Shown piece by piece: positions 1 to 11,762 of a DNA stretch of 64,000 nt (its first letter is position 1; every line of letters begins with the position of its first letter). The stretch is from contig CM018041.1 of the NCBI GenBank assembly GCA_008638375.1, forward strand, positions 6,873,501 through 6,937,500. Direction: 5' to 3'. The translations under genes were made by a program, and so were the position numbers. The notes under the pieces were generated by a model. It did no database searches. It was not told the DNA's origin and worked only from the letters and a program-made list of their open reading frames with translations. The stretch is from Nyssa sinensis. Lineage: Eukaryota; Streptophyta; Magnoliopsida; Cornales; Nyssaceae.

Positions 1-214
1 GGGGCACCAGCCTGGAACCATTTTCAAAATTTTGACAAGCTAGGGGGAAGAATTGAACCTGACTGCCCAAAGCTAGTGAGGGCATTACCTATGGCTGTTT
101 TAGTTTAGTTGGAATCCCCCCTCCCTCCCTCTTCCTCCCTCTCTCCCAAGTTCAAAGAAAAAAACAAGACAAACTTTATGAGGTTTCCGTGCACATGTCA
201 ATATTTTTCTCTTA

Positions 215-570
215 ATGAGGATACATGTCAAATATTATAAAAAAATGTGGATGCATGTACAAAAATTTATCTTTTTAAGGAATAAAGTGTGTGCTTCGAC
301 TAACGAGGTTGGGTTGGGGATAAAGGACTCAAGGGTCCTCGATCGAGCTCTTCCTGGGAAGAAGTGGTCACGGAGATTTGCTTTGGAGCCTAATGCTTGG
401 TGGAGGTTAGTTATTGAGGTGAAATATGTATGCTTGGAAGGGGGATGGATGTCTAAGGAGGTGGAAGGTATCTTTGGGGTGGGTTTATGGAAGAGCATAA
501 AAAGGGGAGGGGACTTTTTGAAACATATTGTATGGATGGGTGGTTGGTTTTTTTTTTGGGATAGGTAAAT
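215..570 (+). mobile_element. LINE (non-LTR retrotransposon) 3' coding fragment
   Basis: An open frame here reads like the segment between reverse transcriptase and the zinc-binding tail of plant L1-type LINEs: a 'GLGIKDSRVLDRALPGKKW' stretch, then 'RRFALEPNAWWR', then 'VGLWKSIKRGGDFLKHIV' and a terminal 'FFWDR'. Plant LINE polyproteins carry the same order (GLGI, ALLGKW, WRF, LWKSI, FWxDRW). The frame is short and degenerate, with no start, endonuclease or RT catalytic block, so it is a dead fragment. Confidence 0.65.
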
Positions 571-699
571 CACCCACACACTTACTTTGCCCCTTATGGA
601 GACTGGAACGCTCAACCTCTCATAAGGAGAGGTGGAGGAGATACCAACCAAGCTAGAGCTTGTTGGTGGTAGTTGGGTTTTTTATTCCACCGGTGGATG

Positions 700-870
700 T
701 TTTTGTAGAGTTCTTGGGTGGGTATGTGGAAGAGCATGAGAAGGGGGGAGGAGACATTTTGAAACATATTGTTTGGGTGGTTGGGTTTTTTTTATTCCCT
801 CAGGGATGTTTTTGTTGTGTTTTTGGGTGATATGAGACTCTAATTTTGTGAGTCTTCTTTTTTGTAAATG
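700..870 (+). mobile_element. Second, more decayed copy of the LINE fragment
   Basis: About 240 bp after the first fragment the 'gtggaagagcat' block returns, followed by a purine-rich run and 'tttgaaacatattgt', matching positions 480-545. It is therefore a partial direct repeat of the LINE segment. The following T-rich and GT-rich sequence has no open frame. Confidence 0.45.
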
Positions 871-3800
871 GGTCCCCCCACCCGGGTCGCCAGACACTTT
901 TAAAATAATTTTCACTTTACTTATAAAAAATATATATTGTGGGTATTATGTATGCACTATATTTTCATCTGATAATCTCTGCTCCTCTCCGCATTTTGGG
1001 GTACTTAGGTATAGGCTGTTGTCAACTGGTTAGCCGTTTCATTTTCACTTGCTATATGGTTGAGATGGATGGAAAGTTTTGCCTTTATTTACACAAGTGC
1101 GTGGTTATGTTTCTTGTATTTCATGTAGATTTACCAATGCTAATGGCTTATGGATGCCTACTTGTGCAGGAAATAGGTTCTTTCACCTCCAGAAGCAACC
1201 TACACCACCCATTTTTCAGGTTAATATGGAGTATCTGCTGATGCCGATAGATACCTGTGCTTTATGTTAGAGTCATATATATATATATATATATATATTT
1301 ATGTTTTATTTCCCCCCGAGGAGAGATTATCTATGTTAGTTACAGGAAAACAGTGACAGTTCTTTGTTACCTTGCTTTTTTTTCTGACATATTGTATACT
1401 TTTTTTGTTTTGATGATACTCTCTAGACCATACCATTGGGCATTGGCTTTCAGTATTGTTATTTTTCCTCTTGAGGGTTTGATGGTTGAGCTGGGTTGAA
1501 ATAATGGCTGAAGCTATTATTATTACTATTATTATTTATGGTGCCCTTCAGCCCCTGTATATTCAGCCTAGAGTTCCCGTGGGTTGCCACTTATTGTAAC
1601 TAAGGGGTAGTTTGGGTGGGGTGTCTGGGGCTTGAAAAAGCGGCCGGCCTGTGATTTTGATAATGTTCCTTGGAGCTCCGTTGGGAGAATAGCTGTTAGT
1701 CCGAATTTTTTTTTTTTAAAATAGAGTTGTTTTGAAATTTTTTTTCAAAAATAAGGTTACAGTAACTCATTTATGCTAAATCAAAATTCGTTAACTTTAT
1801 GTCGTGTTCGAAGTCGTGTTGTCGTATCGTAGTTAAAAGTTGACACTCCTAAATGTTATATTGGTGTAATTGTGTAAATAGCAAAATCTATAATTATAAG
1901 ATCTAGTCAGCAAGTACAATAGTTACTACGAAAATACATACACTGACTTTGGTTGTGGAGGATCGGATTTTGATCCAAATTCAATTTGAATTTCATATGC
2001 TTATTTGAGCATGGTACGAAGAATTTGATTTGAAAACTTGATTTCGAATTCGATAATTTTTTTAATTAAAATGATTAGATATGAATTAAGCAAATTTAAT
2101 ACGATTAAATATAAGATATAAAATAACTTTATATATTATTAATTAAGGTATATAGTTTTATATTTTTAATAATATGTTAAATATTAAATTATATAAGAAT
2201 TTATTAAGTTAAATTGACTTGAATTTATATATTTTAAATTTAATATATTATAACATAGTTTTTTATATACACAATATATATTAATATTATTATAGGATCG
2301 GATCGGATGAAATTCGATAGTTAACAAATCTGGATACGGATTAAGAATTTAAAGATCTGTTCAAAAAATTTGATTTAATAATTTTTTTTAATAAATAGAA
2401 TTCGAATCACCCCTAATTTAATCCGAATTCGATCCATTTCAAATTTAATTCATTTACAAATTTACACTGACAATAATAAAAAAAAAAAAAACCTAGGCCC
2501 CAATGGGCCTAAGAGGTTGTCTGTCAAGAATGGTAGGAATCAAAATTACAGGTGGCTCGTGGTTTTGGCGATAAAATAAATAACAACATTGTTAAAAATA
2601 CGAGTATGTGATTTTTTCAATGGGGAAAAAAGAAGAGAAAAATCTTAATTGGGTCCCCATCATTTCCAGACTCTCGTGGGGGAGGCTTTTACCCAACATT
2701 TAATTATGAGATAATAAAAACTTATTAACTACTTCAATTATTAATTATGTCTAAATATACATTCAAAAAAATGTATTATAAGTAAATTAAGTTTTAAGAA
2801 AAAGTTTTTCGTATTTTTATAAATAAATGTTGCTAACAATTTTATATATTATCTATACATATGTAATTTTTTTTTTATTTTGATTATTAATATTATAAAA
2901 TAATTACTTACCCTATCCAACATCTTAAGGAGACAGAGCATGTAATATTTGCACATGAAAATTATAAATTATAAATTTTAATTTGACAAAAACATTCTTA
3001 TTAAACTAAGGGTACGTTTGGTATGCTAGAATTGAATAAGACATGAATGGAATAATATCAGGAATAGAATAGAGCAGAAATGGAATGAGAATAATTATTT
3101 TATTCTTTTGTTTGACTGAATACCATAATGGAATGACAATTACATTGTTGTGTTTGGTTTGAACCATCAAATTGTTGTAATGAAGTTAATATTAAATATG
3201 TAATATATTAACTTTTAAATTGTAGTGTTATTTTGGTTTTTAAAAAATCTTTTACAACTCTTTCCATTCATGAATACCACTTTAGGGGCCCTCTAAACGT
3301 GGCTTTGGATCTCAATAGGGATTTAGGAGGTAATGTCCAAATTAAGTTTTGCAATGGAACATAATCCCAATTATGAAATGAAGTTTTAGGAGAATTTAAA
3401 ATAAATTTATTTCTTAAAATAAGTTGATTTCTTATAAGTTTTATTTTCGGGTCCATCATTTGTATTTTTTTAATATATATAATATAAAAAATAAAAAAAA
3501 TTCACAATTAAAATCACTTTTACATAAATTTTTACCAAGTATTCAAATAACAAATTTCTACTAATTAATTTTTAAAAATCAATTCCTTCATGATCTAAAA
3601 CTCACTTAAATGATCTCTTAAATTTAAAAAATTTCAATAAATATAGGGGACTTCATATAAATTCTACAAAACTCTTGAATACAACTATGGCAAGTATTAA
3701 TTATAAAATAAATAAATTCTTCAAAAAGTATTAATTAATAACAATTAGAAAAAAATACTAAAAAGTTTTCAAAATAAAATTTTCGATCTAAAAAATACAT

Positions 3801-4400
3801 GATATATTTTTTTTATCTAAAAGATTCAAAAAATAAATTTTTAATACAAAAAATTCAATTATTAACTTTTATCCTAATACCATTAAAAAATATTAGTGAT
3901 TAGATTAAAATAACTTTCAATATATATTTTAAAAAATTACTAAATAGTTGATAAAATAATTCTTCAATCCAAATATATATATATATATATATATAAATAT
4001 TTTTTATTTACCTAGAGTGCTTCAAAAAAGAAATTTTTATCTCATAAAATGTTATGTTTTTTTTAAATTGAAAAAGTTATTTTATATATTTTAAAATATA
4101 TCTTGAAGATTATTTTAATTTAATTAATTATATTTTTTAACATTGTTAAGATAAAAATTAACAACTGAATTTTTTTTTGTATTAAATTTTATTTTTTAAA
4201 TAAAAAAAATGTATCATAAATTTTTTAAATTTAATTTCTTTTAATATTTTTTCCTAAAAATTATTAAGTTATCAAATATTAGAGCACGCCACCACCCATT
4301 CTGTCTTCCGTCCAAAGCTCCGCCCGATTGCATTTATCTGCAGCTGAACTGAATGAGGTTCCAATAAAACGAGGAGAGTGAAAGACTCTCCATTCGCATC
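871..4400. other. Gene-free, AT-rich spacer with transposon debris
   Basis: No coding region could be supported. It holds a (TA)n tract near 1276-1299, a hAT-MITE end fragment (1780-1845), two diverged 'ggatcgga' blocks at about 1960-2050 and 2290-2410 that look like halves of one old repeat, and a Harbinger-like end ('gggtacgtttggta') near 3010. The part from 3400 to 4260 is extremely AT-rich. Confidence 0.5.
1780..1845. mobile_element. End fragment of the hAT-type MITE family
   Basis: The sequence 'gttaactttatgtcgtgttc' followed by 'gttgacactcctaaa' matches the right end of the complete element at 24949-25486 ('gttaacttcatgtcgtgttc' and 'attgacacccct'). Only this end is present. Confidence 0.5.
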
Positions 4401-5284
4401 ATGCGGACGTTGGCGGCGCAACTCAGTACGGTGAGTTTTGCTTCGTCTTCTCCCATTTTCTTTGATCATTCTTTCAGTGAACCCTAGTTTTTCATTGCGG
4501 TATATCTATATATACATATGTACTGATATATTCTTGGAATGTGTGTTATGTGATCATACGAAGTTGCTTTGACTTAAACTCCTCTTCTAATAGCGTAATT
4601 GATATGTGTTTTTGTCTGAATTGGATTCTTTTGATCTTCCGCTGAGTTGTGTTTCTGGTGATGTATATGCAGTATTTATGTAAAAGAAATCCGGGGAGTG
4701 TGCAATCTCGCAATTTCTCTTCATCAAACTATATAAGAGGTTACCATTTTTTACTTCTTTTGCTGGTTGTTGATTTAGCTAATCTTTTCTTATTCTTTGT
4801 ATGATCAAGCACTAAGTAATACCTTGGTGGATTATTTACCCTAAGGGCATGTTTAGCTAATCTTTTCTTATATATTATATTTCTACTATGCACTTCACTA
4901 TACTGAAAAACAAAGCTAAAATTATAAAGGCTCATCTCTACTCGAGTAAAAGAATAAAGTTGCAGATGTTTTGAACCATTTTCAAGTGCACCAGTAGGAA
5001 AATTAAAATATTGAAGATTCTGAAGTCAGTTACTTATATGTTTTTTACGGGCCTGTGTCATCCATCTTCATGAAAGTTCTGGTTAGGATGAAAAGTAGAA
5101 TAAAACCATAGGTGAGATAGGTTCTGCGGACAGGAAGAGATGTTGCCCCGGTGGGAGAGGGGAAAAGGGGAGAAAAAGTAGAAAAGAACAGGAGATACTC
5201 TCTCCTTTACTCTTTCGAAATAATAATAAACACTGATCTTGAAGAAAGTAGATGCTAGTATAGGTGATGTTCAGCCCATCAGGA

Positions 5285-5473
5285 CATGTTGATGTTTTCA
5301 TCAATTGCATTGCAATATTTGTCCGATTTGTTCTTTTTAATTGCATTGCATAATTTGTCTGCCTTGTTCTTTACCCTAAGGGCATGTTTAGGCATGTTGA
5401 TGTTACCATCAATTGATTTGCATAATTTGTGTGATTTGTTCTTTTTGATTGCACTGCATAATTTGTCTGACTT

Positions 5474-5478
<5 letters not shown>
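5285..5478. repeat. 108-bp tandem duplication in intron 2 of the ARM-like gene
   Basis: The block beginning 'catgttgatgtt' at 5285 is repeated from 5393. Each copy contains two half-units ending in 'tttgttctttt' or 'cttgttct', so it is a repeat within a repeat. The 'ttaccctaagggcatgttta' joint also occurs at about 4838. Confidence 0.7.

Positions 5479-5530
<52 letters not shown>
5477..5530. repeat. (CT)27 microsatellite
   Basis: Uninterrupted CT dinucleotides directly after the 108-bp tandem duplication, inside intron 2 of the ARM-like gene. A second CT tract, of about 14 units, lies at 7315-7343 in the last intron. Confidence 0.95.
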
Positions 5531-5533
<3 letters not shown>

Positions 5534-7312
5534 TTTGGTGTGGAATTGTGGATTCCCTAGCAGCCTCATTGCATATTTAGTTTTGGATTAACCCATTCAG
5601 TAGGCATGTTCTCACTACATTATATTTTTTCAAAGATATGCTCCTCTTGTTCATTTCTACTGACAAAATTACTTGTAAAACTTGGTTTCTAGATGAGCAC
5701 TCCCTTGAAGAGGAGGCTGAAAGAAAAATTGGATGGTTATTGAAACTGATCTTTGCTGGGACTGCAGTCAGCCTGTTGCGTACCAGCTCTTTCCATACCT
5801 GGGTATGCCTATTAGGTTTAAACTTTTAGCATTACTCATCAACTGGTTTATGTTGTTGCAAATTGCTCCTCCATGTTTTTAACTTGATGATATTTGTATT
5901 ATTGACATTTTCAGGAGATAATGTGATGCAAGCAGTCTGTAACACTTTTGCAAGCGAAGGATCCAGTTGTTTAAAAGGATGGGAGCATCTAGATTAGCCC
6001 GATTTGCAATAGATGGTAACTTTGATCGATTTGTTCTCCTTGTGCATGTTATTCTTGATGACCATTTCTTGTTATACCTTATTAATCAAAGCTCTTTTAC
6101 TTCTGATAATCTGTGGCAAAGCACTTGGTAAGGCAATAATGTGTACCTATAGCGCATTGTTTAGCTGATCTCACCTGTCTTTCTAACGAATGCTTTTGGA
6201 TCTCTGTAAGATGAATGTTTTGATTAAATATCTGAAAATCAAAGTTAGGCATCTCCAATTGCAATCTGACCTGATTTCTGGGAGATTCATATGCAATGAG
6301 TCGAAAATAGTTAATTGGATACCTCTAATTATGAAAATCTTTCACACTTCATCCTGGTTTTTGAACACAAGCCACCTTCTTTCCTATAAAATATGCAAAA
6401 GACTGAAGATTAAAAAGACCCATGTGGTTTGGATTCGATCAAAATTTTCCGTTTATTCTCCTACCATGAATTGAATGTGATATAGTTACTAGTATTCTAT
6501 CTAGTTGAATTATAGTGTTAGACTGTACTGCACTTCGAGCCCCAAAATGTTATAAGATTTAATTTTCACAGACGCAACTGTCTGTTTACTCCCCTGCCAG
6601 TGTCCTTTTATATTACCACAATGTATGGATGGGATGTTGTTTTATATATATGTGTGTGTGTGTGTGGTGTGTGTATTCATTCATTTATTTAATTCTGTGA
6701 GAGATGGAAAATCTGATACCATTTGTTTTTCAGTAGTGGTTAATGTTTCAAATTATTGGTACCTCTCTAGGTTTCCAATCTTAAGCTATGGAATCTAGCT
6801 GGAGAAATTAATGGGGCACCATGGCAAGGGTGAAATTTGAAGTCCTGTTCTCTCTACATTTCTTATTATAATTTTGATTCTCTATTGATTTATAGATAAA
6901 AGAAGGATGAAGATAGTGGAGATGGGTGGAGCTCAAGAGCTTTTGAATATGTTGGGATCTGCGAAGGATGACCAGCACACGCAAGGAAGCTTTAAAGGCT
7001 CTTGTAGCCCTCTCACCCTCAGGTCAGACTTTTCATCTTTGTACAAACAGTTGCTTGTTTGTTTGTCTATACCTAGGACTGTTTCGTAGCAGGTACACTT
7101 TATGAAACCTAGCTATGTCTTTAGTAACACTAAAATAATCCTTCTAATTCATATGGAAAACATCTGATTTTCAAATAGGATATCCATTTTTCTTTAGAGG
7201 TCATATGTATGGTGTTGGGTGATTAAAAGTAAATATACGTATAGTGTTGACAGTAACGTCAATGGTACCCTTGCATTAACTTCATCAGCTCAATTACTGT
7301 TGACCTTCCAAG

Positions 7313-7346
<34 letters not shown>

Positions 7347-7652
7347 TTTTCTGCTCCGGACTCAGCTTTTAAGTTGTTGCAAATCAATCAGAAACCAAAT
7401 TAATGCTAGATTTCTTTTCTGCTTTTGGCTCTGTTCCTCCCACCCCCAAGATGTTGCTTTAATTCGCATTCATCAGGCATCATAGTTATGTTATTGTTGT
7501 CATCTCTTATTGCAGATGAAGCTGTTGGAGTTTTACACCACGCTGGAGGAATTTCAGTTATTAGATCTACCCCAGATTCCATTGAGGATGCGGAAGTTGA
7601 GAAATACAAGTTGAACTTGCTGAAGAGATTCGAAGATTTGAGATGTGATTAA

Positions 7653-7873
7653 GGTAGAACTCTTTCAATTGTAAACCTGAACTTGCTAAATGATGCAGGT
7701 TTTTTTTTCGGTCAATAAGGACAGATGGAAAGTGTACTGTATGTATTTTGTTTGTTCAACATAATTGAAGGTGCTGAAATTCATTTCTTTTTCTTAGACA
7801 TTGTTTTTCATGTGCAAGCTTTGTCTCTGTGTGAGAATGTTTTAGTAAATCATAACAATTTTTCTTTCATAAG

Positions 7874-7916
<43 letters not shown>

Positions 7917-8289
7917 AAGTGATTGGTTTTTTAGTGTTCTCCATATACATCCACCTTTACTGATCCTTGTGTATGCTAATGTGTGCATGTGTACGTGCTT
8001 ATGCATTACAATTTTTGTTTCATAAGGATATTTTTTGCCCTTTTTTTAATTTGTTGAGTTAGGAACAGACCATTTTACCCCTTTTCTTGTTAGAATTTGA
8101 GCGCTCCCCCCCCCCCCTGCGCGTGCGCGCGCGCACACATATATAAACATTTACATAAACTTTTAAAAAGGAAGTTAAAAACTTCGATGATTTTCTCAAA
8201 TTCTTCCAATAAAATTGTAAACCAAAACTGTTGAATTTGTATTGATTTGGTTGATATGTATAAAGTGTATCTTGGAAACTCATTTGGCA
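7653..8289. other. Spacer downstream of the ARM-like gene, with simple repeats
   Basis: Presumed 3' untranslated region and spacer. It holds a (TA)n tract at about 7876-7914, and at 8106-8146 a C12-13 run joined to alternating GC/GT and then CA/TA. No further coding sequence was seen. Confidence 0.6.
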
Positions 8290-8845
8290 CTCAAAAGTCT
8301 CTCCTAAAGCTTCTTTTTTTGCCTGGGAAGCTTCTTGGAAGGCCATCTTAACTGCGAAAAATATGAAGAAAAAAAGTTTTCTTTTGGCTAGCAGATGTTA
8401 TTTTTGCAAGAATGATGAGGAAATGGCGGATCACTTTCTCATCCATTGTCATATTTCTTGGAACTGTTGGAACCTTGTTCTTGCCATGTTTGATTTCTCC
8501 TGGCTTATGTCAGGTTTCGTCAAAAACTTTCTGCTGGCTTGGGAAGGGTGCAATCTTTCAAAAGAGGATTTAGAGACTGGTCCTAATTTGCTTCTTGTGG
8601 TGCATTTAGATTGAAAGGAACAATTGTGTCTTTGAAGATCTGGAGCTTTCTACTCCTTACTTTAAAGATGTTTTTTTGCGTTTATTATTTTTTTGGGCTA
8701 AAGAGGCTTTCTCTGTAAATGTCTCATCTTTTGTTGATTTTTTGGAGTCTTTAAGACCGATGTAAAGCTTTTTTTAGAATTTTTGCCCTTGTTACCCTTC
8801 TTGGACACCTTCATAGATACTTCTTACTTATCAAAAAATAAATAA
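8290..8845 (+). mobile_element. LINE 3' end with zinc-binding RVT domain remnant
   Basis: Translation gives 'CYFCKNDEEMADHFLIHC' followed by 'WNCW', matching the CxxC...H...C zinc-binding domain (zf-RVT) at the C-terminus of plant LINE reverse transcriptases. Downstream text ends in 'cttacttatcaaaaaataa', the A-rich 3' tail usual for these elements. Several frameshifts and stops are present; it is a dead, 5'-truncated copy. Confidence 0.7.
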
Positions 8846-8980
8846 ATAGTGAACTATAGGAAGAATATTTTCACTATCCTAATCTACATGTTCAATTCAA
8901 AATAATTCTAAACTTTAGGAGAATAGCTAAAGTTTAGGATTTTCACAATCATAGTCTAGCCTTAGGAGAGTTGCTAAACT

Positions 8981-9745
8981 TTAGGAGCGTATTTTGGGAT
9001 TTATTTTCCTTGACGGCTGGTGGAGAATCACGGTCACATATATGCCCACAAGATGGTGCTTCCGTTGGAGACACGAAACTTGGACTGCAAAACATGAAAA
9101 GAGAAAATGTTGTCGAGACAGAGGTTTAGTGAGAGTATCAATAAATTGATAATTAGTAGCAACATGAGAGAGTTGAAGTAAGCTCTTGGAGACTTTGTCA
9201 CGAACAAAATGATAATCAATGGCAATGTGCTTCAGTTTGAGAGTGAAAAACTGGATTTGCACAAAGATAAGTAGTACCCGCATGATTACATTTATATTCT
9301 CTGGAGCCTCAGAAAAAACACACCCAATTCATCGAGAAGAGATTGGACCCACCCATGACGAGTTCAGTTGCCGTCGTGGCAGTGGTGTGGTACTCAACTT
9401 CAATGGAGGATCGAGCAATAGAGCGTTGCTTACGAGAACTCTATGAGATTGCATTTCCACCCAAATAAACAACATAAGCAGTGATAGAGGTGCAATTATC
9501 ACAATTTCCAGCCCAATCGACATCAAAGTACGCATGCAAAAATGGAGTGGCTATGCATTTTTCTGTGATATACCTTTGAGATATCGAAGAAGGCGTTTAG
9601 TTACTTGCCAATAGAGCTAAGATGGACGCAAGAACTGGGAAAGTTTATTAACCGAATATGCATTGTCAAGCCGAGTGATGGAAAGATTTGAAAAGAACCA
9701 ATGACACTCCGAAATTCAATAGCATTGGCCTGTGGCAACCCATTA
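8981..9745 (-). mobile_element. Ty1/copia polyprotein fragment (end of RT plus RNase H)
   Basis: On the minus strand, in order and across several frames, one reads 'EFRSVIGSFQ' (the copia RT 'RSVVGALQYL' block), 'WQVTKRLLRYLKGISQK', 'YFDVDWAGN', then 'HIAIDYHFVRDKV' and 'IDTLTKPLSRQHF'. These are the RNase H blocks and the polyprotein C-terminus of plant Ty1/copia elements. Stops and frame changes break it. Sequence below 8981 ('ctaaagtttaggat') may be LTR remnant. No protease, integrase or second LTR was found. Confidence 0.8.
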
Positions 9746-9763
9746 CGAAGAGTTTAGTATTAT

Positions 9764-9797
9764 GCAGGCTCCTCTTGCCTAGGCAAGAGGAGCCTGC
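9764..9797. repeat. Perfect 34-bp palindrome
   Basis: The 17 bases up to 9780 (ending 'cctcttgcct') are followed with no spacer by their exact reverse complement (starting 'aggcaagagg'). It lies at the broken end of the copia fragment. Confidence 0.95.
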
Positions 9798-10744
9798 TTA
9801 ATGCTATAAAGTGCTCCTTTGCCAGCAAACACGAGAAGGAAATTGATGATCAACAAAACCAGGGAATTGAGTTGCATGTAACAAAAGTTGGTCTTGTCAG
9901 TAGCCAATGGTTGTATGCAGGGTTCGGTGAGACCTGTCGCTCATCTTTCATTATTGTCTTCAATGGGCATGAAAAAGAGCCGTCAACTTAGCCCATTAAG
10001 TCACACTCGAGAAGAAGATCGATTGAACCTGTACATGCCATGAGGGGATATTTCATTGCTGCAAGTTTGAGAGGTGATTGTGCAGCTACATTAATGGACA
10101 TCAATGTAAGTGTGGTTGAATCAGTAGAGACCAGCATGCTATGAACCCTAAGGAAATGTGGTTGTGAGCATCTGAGTTGGATCTTGAAGCTATTGATGAC
10201 CAGTTTTACCTTCACGTGACGAGATTCAATGGCTTTAAGACAGTGATTATGCATCTCATGGAATCACAAACGAGCTCACTCTGAATTATATTTCTGTCAA
10301 ATGCGTACATAGATTTTTATTTAAATTGTTCTTCTGTTTGAATGATTAGATTAGATTGCTAAACCATTTCATGGATGTTCAGATATTTTAGTTTAGTTAC
10401 CAAAATTTATACATTATTGCATTTATAAATAGTATACTGTTTATGGTTAGGAGTTCTCTGTAGGAGCTCTGAGGTTTATGCTTGTTGCTCTAAGAATTAA
10501 CATGTGTTAGGTTATGTTTTGTTATGATAATACCATTATTTATGCTAAAAATTGTTGTATGTTCAAAACTGATTGGAGCTCAGAATGGTCTACACTGATT
10601 AGAAAACTAATTTAAATCTGGAAATTGGTGTATGCATGTTTTAATTTACCCACTGTATAGCTTTGAAATGCTTTACATTACTTGAGTAAACTATCAAAAA
10701 AACAAAGAAAAATTTGAACTCTAGGCACAGCATTTCAAACACAG
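9798..10744. other. Spacer between copia fragment and SINE
   Basis: The first 450 bases have moderate GC and may be further decayed retrotransposon sequence (phrases such as 'catgccatgaggggatattt'), but I could not match them to a domain. A minus-strand frame at 9988-10254 has no recognisable motif. From 10260 on it is ordinary AT-rich spacer. Confidence 0.4.
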
Positions 10745-10925
10745 GAAGGGATATAAAGGGGCAAACCCAATGCACAAGACTCTTGCACTGCGAGATCTGG
10801 GGAGAGTCAGATATGTGCAGCCGTACTCTCGTAAGTAAAGAAGCTGTTTCCGCAACTTGAATCCGTGACCTTCAGGTCACAATGGAGCAACCTTACTATT
10901 GCATCGTGGCTCGCCCTCACAGGAG
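10745..10925 (-). mobile_element. tRNA-derived SINE
   Basis: Read on the minus strand it opens with an A-box-like 'gagccacgatgcaatagtaa' (10895-10914), then a B-box-like 'ggattcaagtt' (10854-10864), 'gcggaaacagcttc', and ends 'cattgggtttgcccc'. The order and spacing of the two RNA polymerase III boxes and the conserved 'tgacctgaaggtcac' segment are those of a widespread plant tRNA-derived SINE family. A second, opposite-oriented copy is at 37795. Confidence 0.75.
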
Positions 10926-11762
10926 AGGATATATTGAGGCTAATGTGGGGCTTCTTTTAGAATGCTGGCTGAATGTACTCTCACGTTCACCTGATGTAAT
11001 CAAGGCAGCCTTGTACCAAGATGTAATATGGATTGCTGTGCCTCAAGATTCTTAGTTGAATGAAATCTATCTTTTTTTTACAGGAAAAAAAAAAGGTTGA
11101 GGGCTTGAAAATTGTCTGAAGCTTGAGGGGAATAGTCATCTCCTTCCCGTCAAATCTGGATTCAGCTTACCAATTAGCTGATTTACGCATCTATTACTCA
11201 ATGTCTGTTAAAAGCAAAGAATGGATACATTTTGGTTTGACTTAACAATTCTTCTATTCATAGTTCTTAATCTTATAACCCCTTTTCTTGAACATTGATT
11301 CTTCCTTAAGTTGACAATCCAGGGAAAGATCAATGTTTAAAACCAAGAGAATTGAGAGAAGAAATGGAAAGAAAATGAAAAATAGTTCAAATGGGCTATG
11401 CTGAAGGCTGCTTAAACAGTAAATGTATAATGTTATGCATGTTAATCTCTGGAAGTTGAATAATCTAGCAAATTGTATTTCTCAGGGCTTGTGGATCATT
11501 ACCATTACTGATGTAGGAAAGTGTTCCGACTGCTGATTAAAAAAGTAGGAAAGTAAATAGCCATATTAGAACAATTTGCTCCATTTAGGCACATCATTAA
11601 CTTATTTTCTGCTTTGAAGAAGGGAAAAAAGATAAAATTGAAGTGTAACCAGGATTACAATTCATCATATCCAAAGATACAGACAGCAATGAACAAATTA
11701 TGTAGATTTCACAACAATACATCCACTCAATAGCAAAAACATACAAAATTTAAAAGAAAAAA
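10926..11762. other. Spacer downstream of AVT6 copy 1
   Basis: No coding sequence. The part next to 11763 is the presumed 3' untranslated region of the minus-strand transporter gene. Confidence 0.5.

Larger units (their letters stand above)
4401..7652 (+). pseudogene. Armadillo-repeat-like protein, mitochondrial-type N-terminus, frameshifted
   Basis: Six exons can be drawn with GT-AG borders: 4401-4430, 4673-4739, 5693-5802, 5915-6015, 6896-7022, 7516-7652. The product (about 189 aa once lesions are ignored) starts MRTLAAQL with an Arg/Ser-rich, acid-free leader typical of mitochondrial import. It then has a predicted membrane segment (GWLLKLIFAGTAV), a 'MKIVEMGGAQELLNMLG' armadillo-like helix and a basic/acidic C-terminus ending KRFEDLRCD. 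Plant genomes carry a conserved small ARM-superfamily protein of this layout; its function is unknown to me. Exon 3 lacks one base near 5775. Exon 4 has extra bases near 5932 and 5968. Exon 5 has one near 6972. Each destroys the frame although the codons on both sides stay recognisable. It is either a young pseudogene or a real gene with assembly errors. Confidence 0.6.

Noticed and set aside
5279..5591. Arg-Glu-rich and Leu-Ser-rich frames
   Set aside because: Direct translations of the (CT)n microsatellite and the tandem repeat in an intron.
9988..10254. 88-residue minus-strand frame after the copia fragment
   Set aside because: It contains none of the copia blocks expected at this position, and no other motif.
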